Assembly (NCBI RefSeq): GCF_947492965.1
Contig: NZ_CANLOZ010000012.1
Span: 55,227-119,226, forward strand
Length of the DNA stretch: 64,000 bases
Origin: an uncultured Aquimarina sp.
GTDB taxonomy: Bacteria > Bacteroidota > Bacteroidia > Flavobacteriales > Flavobacteriaceae
Reading direction: 5' to 3'
This document shows positions 61,770 to 64,000 of the stretch, piece by piece; position 1 is the first letter of the stretch; each line of letters starts with the position of its first letter. Made by a program: the position numbers and the translations under genes. A model generated the notes under the pieces. It made no database searches. It saw nothing but the letters and a program-made list of their open reading frames with translations, and had not been told where the DNA came from.

Positions 61770-61985
61770 ATGAAAAAGAAAAAAATCGAAAAAAAATTAA
61801 ATCTGAATAAATTAAAAATTGCACAATTAAGTAGACCAGATTTAGTTCAAGGAGGATCTCTAAATGCACAAGTTTTTTTAGATGATGATGGGTCGGATGG
61901 TCAAGGATCTGCACAACCAACACCACCACCACCACCGCCACCATGTACGTTAACATCCTTGTTTCCAGTGGATCAATTAGGATAA
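61770..61985 (+). CDS. Precursor peptide P9, long basic leader and polyproline core
   Basis: 71 residues. The leader of 29 is basic (KKKKIEKKLNLNKLKIAQL, then LVQGG), of the type found in Bacteroidota natural-product and lanthipeptide-like precursors, and unlike the KNLxN leaders of P1-P8. The core of 42 has DDDG, then PTPPPPPPPC, a single Cys and Thr/Ser near it, ending VDQLG. Only one Cys, so ordinary lanthionine rings would be limited to one, and no LanB/LanC/LanM gene is in the window. Export by the C39 transporter or removal by the S8 protease next door are both possible. Confidence 0.8.
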   Translation: MKKKKIEKKLNLNKLKIAQLSRPDLVQGGSLNAQVFLDDDGSDGQGSAQPTPPPPPPPCTLTSLFPVDQLG

Positions 61986-61996
61986 GATATTCATTA

Positions 61997-62035
61997 AACA
62001 GCCTTATAGTGATAAAACTATAAGGTTGTTCTTTT
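61997..62035 (+). terminator. Hairpin between P9 and the subtilase gene
   Basis: AACAGCCTTATAGT (61997-62010) pairs with ACTATAAGGTTGTT (62017-62030), 14 bp with one G-T, then CTTTTAG. It probably lets part of the transcripts run on into the protease gene, giving much precursor and little enzyme. Confidence 0.75.
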
Positions 62036-62046
62036 AGTAATTCAAT

Positions 62047-63687
62047 ATGTTGTATTGTAAGTTGCAGAAGCTTAGTTTATTTATTATTTGCTATGCTTGT
62101 ATATTTCAGATGTTTGGTCAAAGTAAATATGATCAAGAAATTGACGCTAATTGGTTTCAGTTAGATTTGATAAATGATTCTATCCCAGGAATTAGTTTAA
62201 TAAAAGCTTATGACGAAATTCTTAAAGAAGAAATAAAAGAAAGCATTGTTGTAGCGGTGATAGATATGTCTACTGATATAAATCATGAAGATTTAAAAGA
62301 TCAGATATGGACTAACATAGATGAAATACCTGATAACAATATAGATGATGATAAAAATGGATATATAGATGATATCCATGGCTGGAATTTCTTAGGAAAT
62401 GCAAAAGGTGAGAACGTACTTTTTGCTAATTATGAGTATACCCGAATCATTAGAAAATACGATAGTGTTTTTAAGGATAAAGGAATTAATGATATTTCCA
62501 ACGATGTGAAGGATGATTTTTTACAATATCGTAGAGCTAAAAAGAAGTATGAAGAGCGATTAACATATGCTAAAAATGATAAAGCTTATATCGATTACTA
62601 TGACACAGGGTATATAGCTGCCTCCAAAGCATTGAAAAATTATTTTCCCAAGAAAAAGTACACTAAGAAGAAGTTAGATAGTCTGAAAAATCGTTATAAA
62701 GATGATAAGTTTTTAAATGTACATTTAGATTATATGTTGGTGTATGTGCAATATAAGTTGACGCCAAAGTGGATACAAGATTATAAGCAAAAAGCTTATG
62801 AACGATTAGGCAAGCTTTTAAATTTAGATTACGATGAGCGTTTGACGGTTATTGGAGACAATCCACAGGATATTACTAATATTGGATACGGGAATAATCA
62901 AGTTGATAATAATCTCAAGTTATCAATGCATGGTACTAAAATGGCAGGGGTTATTGCTGCGACTAGAGATAATGGAAAGGGTATTGATGGTATTCTTAAT
63001 AATGTTGAAATTATTCCATTATTAATTTCTCCATTTGGGAACGAGCATGATAAAGATATGGCACTTGCTATACGTTATGCTGTAGATAATGGAGCAAAAG
63101 TGATTAATATAAGTTCTAGTAAAGAATTTTCATTGTATCGTAAATGGGTTTTAGATGCTATAAAATATGCTGAAAAAAAGGATGTTTTAATTGTAACTTC
63201 TGCAGGTAATAATGGTTATGATTTGGAAGATCCTTCATTGTTCAATTATCCAGAGGATTCCGATAATGGTAATAACGAGATTGTTTCTAATTTTATTAAA
63301 GTAGGAGCTTCTTCTTATCATTTAAATAAAGGCATTTTAAATTCTGTTAGTAACTATGGGAAAACTCAAGTAGATCTATTCGCTCCTAGTGAGAAAACGT
63401 TAACACTTGTGCCTTATGATGGATACGAAAGAGAAGGTGGTACATCAATATCCTGTGCGATAGTTTCGGGAGTAGCGGCTTTGATACGATCTTATTATCC
63501 GGGATTATCCGCTGGTCAGGTAAAAGAAATTCTTATGAAATCTGGAACCTCTTATGACATAGAGGTAGAAGTGGAACAAAGCGATAAAACCAAAAAAATG
63601 ATACCTTTTTCAGAGCTTTCTAAATCTGGAAAAATAGTAAACGCATATAATGCTTTACAAATGGCAAAACAGTTTTCTTTAGAATAA
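62047..63687 (+). CDS. Secreted S8-family (subtilisin-like) serine protease
   Basis: 546 residues with a signal peptide (LSLFIICYACIFQMFGQ). Catalytic Asp73 in VVAVIDMSTDINHEDL, His295 in LSMHGTKMAG, Asn388 in TSAGNNGY and Ser467 in GGTSISCAI: complete. Between Asp73 and His295 lie 221 residues, far more than in subtilisin; the insert is Lys-rich and helical (EERLTYAKNDKAYIDYY). It has no C-terminal Por-secretion domain. Being right after P9, in the same transcript, it may cut the leader or core outside the cytoplasm. It might instead degrade other proteins. Confidence 0.93.
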   Translation: MLYCKLQKLSLFIICYACIFQMFGQSKYDQEIDANWFQLDLINDSIPGISLIKAYDEILKEEIKESIVVAVIDMSTDINHEDLKDQIWTNIDEIPDNNIDDDKNGYIDDIHGWNFLGNAKGENVLFANYEYTRIIRKYDSVFKDKGINDISNDVKDDFLQYRRAKKKYEERLTYAKNDKAYIDYYDTGYIAASKALKNYFPKKKYTKKKLDSLKNRYKDDKFLNVHLDYMLVYVQYKLTPKWIQDYKQKAYERLGKLLNLDYDERLTVIGDNPQDITNIGYGNNQVDNNLKLSMHGTKMAGVIAATRDNGKGIDGILNNVEIIPLLISPFGNEHDKDMALAIRYAVDNGAKVINISSSKEFSLYRKWVLDAIKYAEKKDVLIVTSAGNNGYDLEDPSLFNYPEDSDNGNNEIVSNFIKVGASSYHLNKGILNSVSNYGKTQVDLFAPSEKTLTLVPYDGYEREGGTSISCAIVSGVAALIRSYYPGLSAGQVKEILMKSGTSYDIEVEVEQSDKTKKMIPFSELSKSGKIVNAYNALQMAKQFSLE

Positions 63688-63789
63688 CTGGATACTTGTT
63701 TTTTGAAAGGTAAGTTCGAAAGATTATGTATTATTATTTTTAGTTTGAGAGAACAAGAACATAAAGTCTAAAAGCTATATAATAAAAGA

Positions 63790-63813
63790 CTAGTTACAAG
63801 TATGTGTAACTAG
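63790..63813 (+). terminator. Hairpin after the subtilase gene
   Basis: CTAGTTACA and TGTAACTAG form perfect 9-bp arms round AGTATG, followed by a weak T-rich tail. Confidence 0.6.
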
Positions 63814-63830
63814 CCTTTATCTATTTTAAC

Positions 63831-63930
63831 CGCACAGATTGCAAATCTACGCTATCATATTCGAGCCATATCTGGTTATTTACTATTTCTTAACAAGCGA
63901 TGACGGCACTCGAAAGGATTCGAGCGCTAG
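63831..63930. repeat. REP-like pair of palindromes in non-coding DNA
   Basis: AGATT-GCA-AATCT (63836-63848) and CTCGAA-AGGA-TTCGAG (63909-63924) lie close together in a region with no gene and higher GC than its surroundings. This resembles the extragenic palindromes mobilised by RAYT transposases in Bacteroidota. No further copy is seen in the window, so the call is tentative. The rest of 63688-64000 holds nothing else that I recognise. Confidence 0.35.
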
Positions 63931-64000
63931 CCCTTAGTTTAGCATTGTTATTCACATAGAGTTATCTTAACGAAGTTAATAATGCTGTAAGTGATTGATT

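Noticed and set aside
61770..61985. P9 as a normal lanthipeptide
   Set aside because: Leader is of a similar type, but the core has one Cys and no LanB, LanC or LanM gene is nearby.
63831..63930. A tRNA gene, because of TTGCAAA in a small hairpin
   Set aside because: The anticodon-like stem has only three pairs and there is no acceptor or T-arm consensus.

Overview
The window is AT-rich DNA from a member of the Bacteroidota, almost certainly a marine-type Flavobacteriaceae. An Aquimarina-like genus would fit, but I cannot prove it. The evidence is: a DUF4270 lipoprotein, a GLPGLI-family protein, TonB receptors with an N-terminal carboxypeptidase-regulatory-like domain, an atpDC pair away from the rest of the ATP synthase genes, lipoproteins with SCDDD/ACESD lipoboxes, and many promoters of the Bacteroidota type (-7 TAnnTTTG). 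No rRNA, tRNA or CRISPR was recognised.

Positions 1-21,960 are mostly housekeeping. They hold a truncated acidic protein, an S24/S26-like protein, an aldo/keto reductase, radA, a serine-less esterase homologue, a flippase-like membrane protein, panD-panC, a glycogen-synthase-like protein, a DUF4270 lipoprotein, glmS, two tandem paralogous TonB receptors with an SGNH lipoprotein, and atpD-atpC. Positions 22,320-31,574 form a membrane glycosylation locus: a PAP2 phosphatase, three ArnT/PMT-like GT39 enzymes, a GT2 polyprenyl-phosphate transferase overlapping a flippase-like protein, a UDP-glucuronate-epimerase-like enzyme and a dual-specificity phosphatase. Positions 31,886-50,917 carry an unknown lipoprotein, an S9 peptidase, a GNAT enzyme, a DUF2975/Xre pair with candidate operators, and a biotin locus (bioF-bioD-bioA, then a ketoacyl-synthase homologue and bioB). 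The biotin locus is split by a membrane/Coa1/hydrolase block and a LytS/LytTR two-component system. A JmjC/cupin protein, a degenerate response regulator, a small secreted peptide, a GLPGLI protein and recX follow.

The most unusual part is 51,419-63,813, a secreted-peptide system. Eight small genes (P1-P8, 51,521-54,612) encode peptides of 55-74 residues with double-glycine leaders and strongly acidic cores, with a CPBP protease gene among them. A separate operon encodes an HlyD-type adaptor, a C39-peptidase ABC transporter, a small HTH protein and a 50-residue protein. Divergent from it lies a membrane-anchored TPR-AraC regulator, then a ninth precursor (P9: long basic leader, Gly-Gly, polyproline core) and a secreted subtilisin-like protease.

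Two sets of cis signals tie these parts together. First, four P promoters share a 17-bp palindrome (GTCTCA-N5-TGAGAC type) lying exactly 10 bp from a -7-like box. Second, a near-identical block (GTCnGAATTCC..GAATACAGAG) lies just upstream of both the hlyD-transporter promoter and the P9 promoter, and is the likely binding site of the TPR-AraC protein. Three precursor genes end in the same cUUCGg hairpin, which overlaps the stop codon. The natural reading is a periplasm-sensing regulator that switches on export and maturation of a peptide family. The anionic cores argue against standard cationic bacteriocins and leave the function open.
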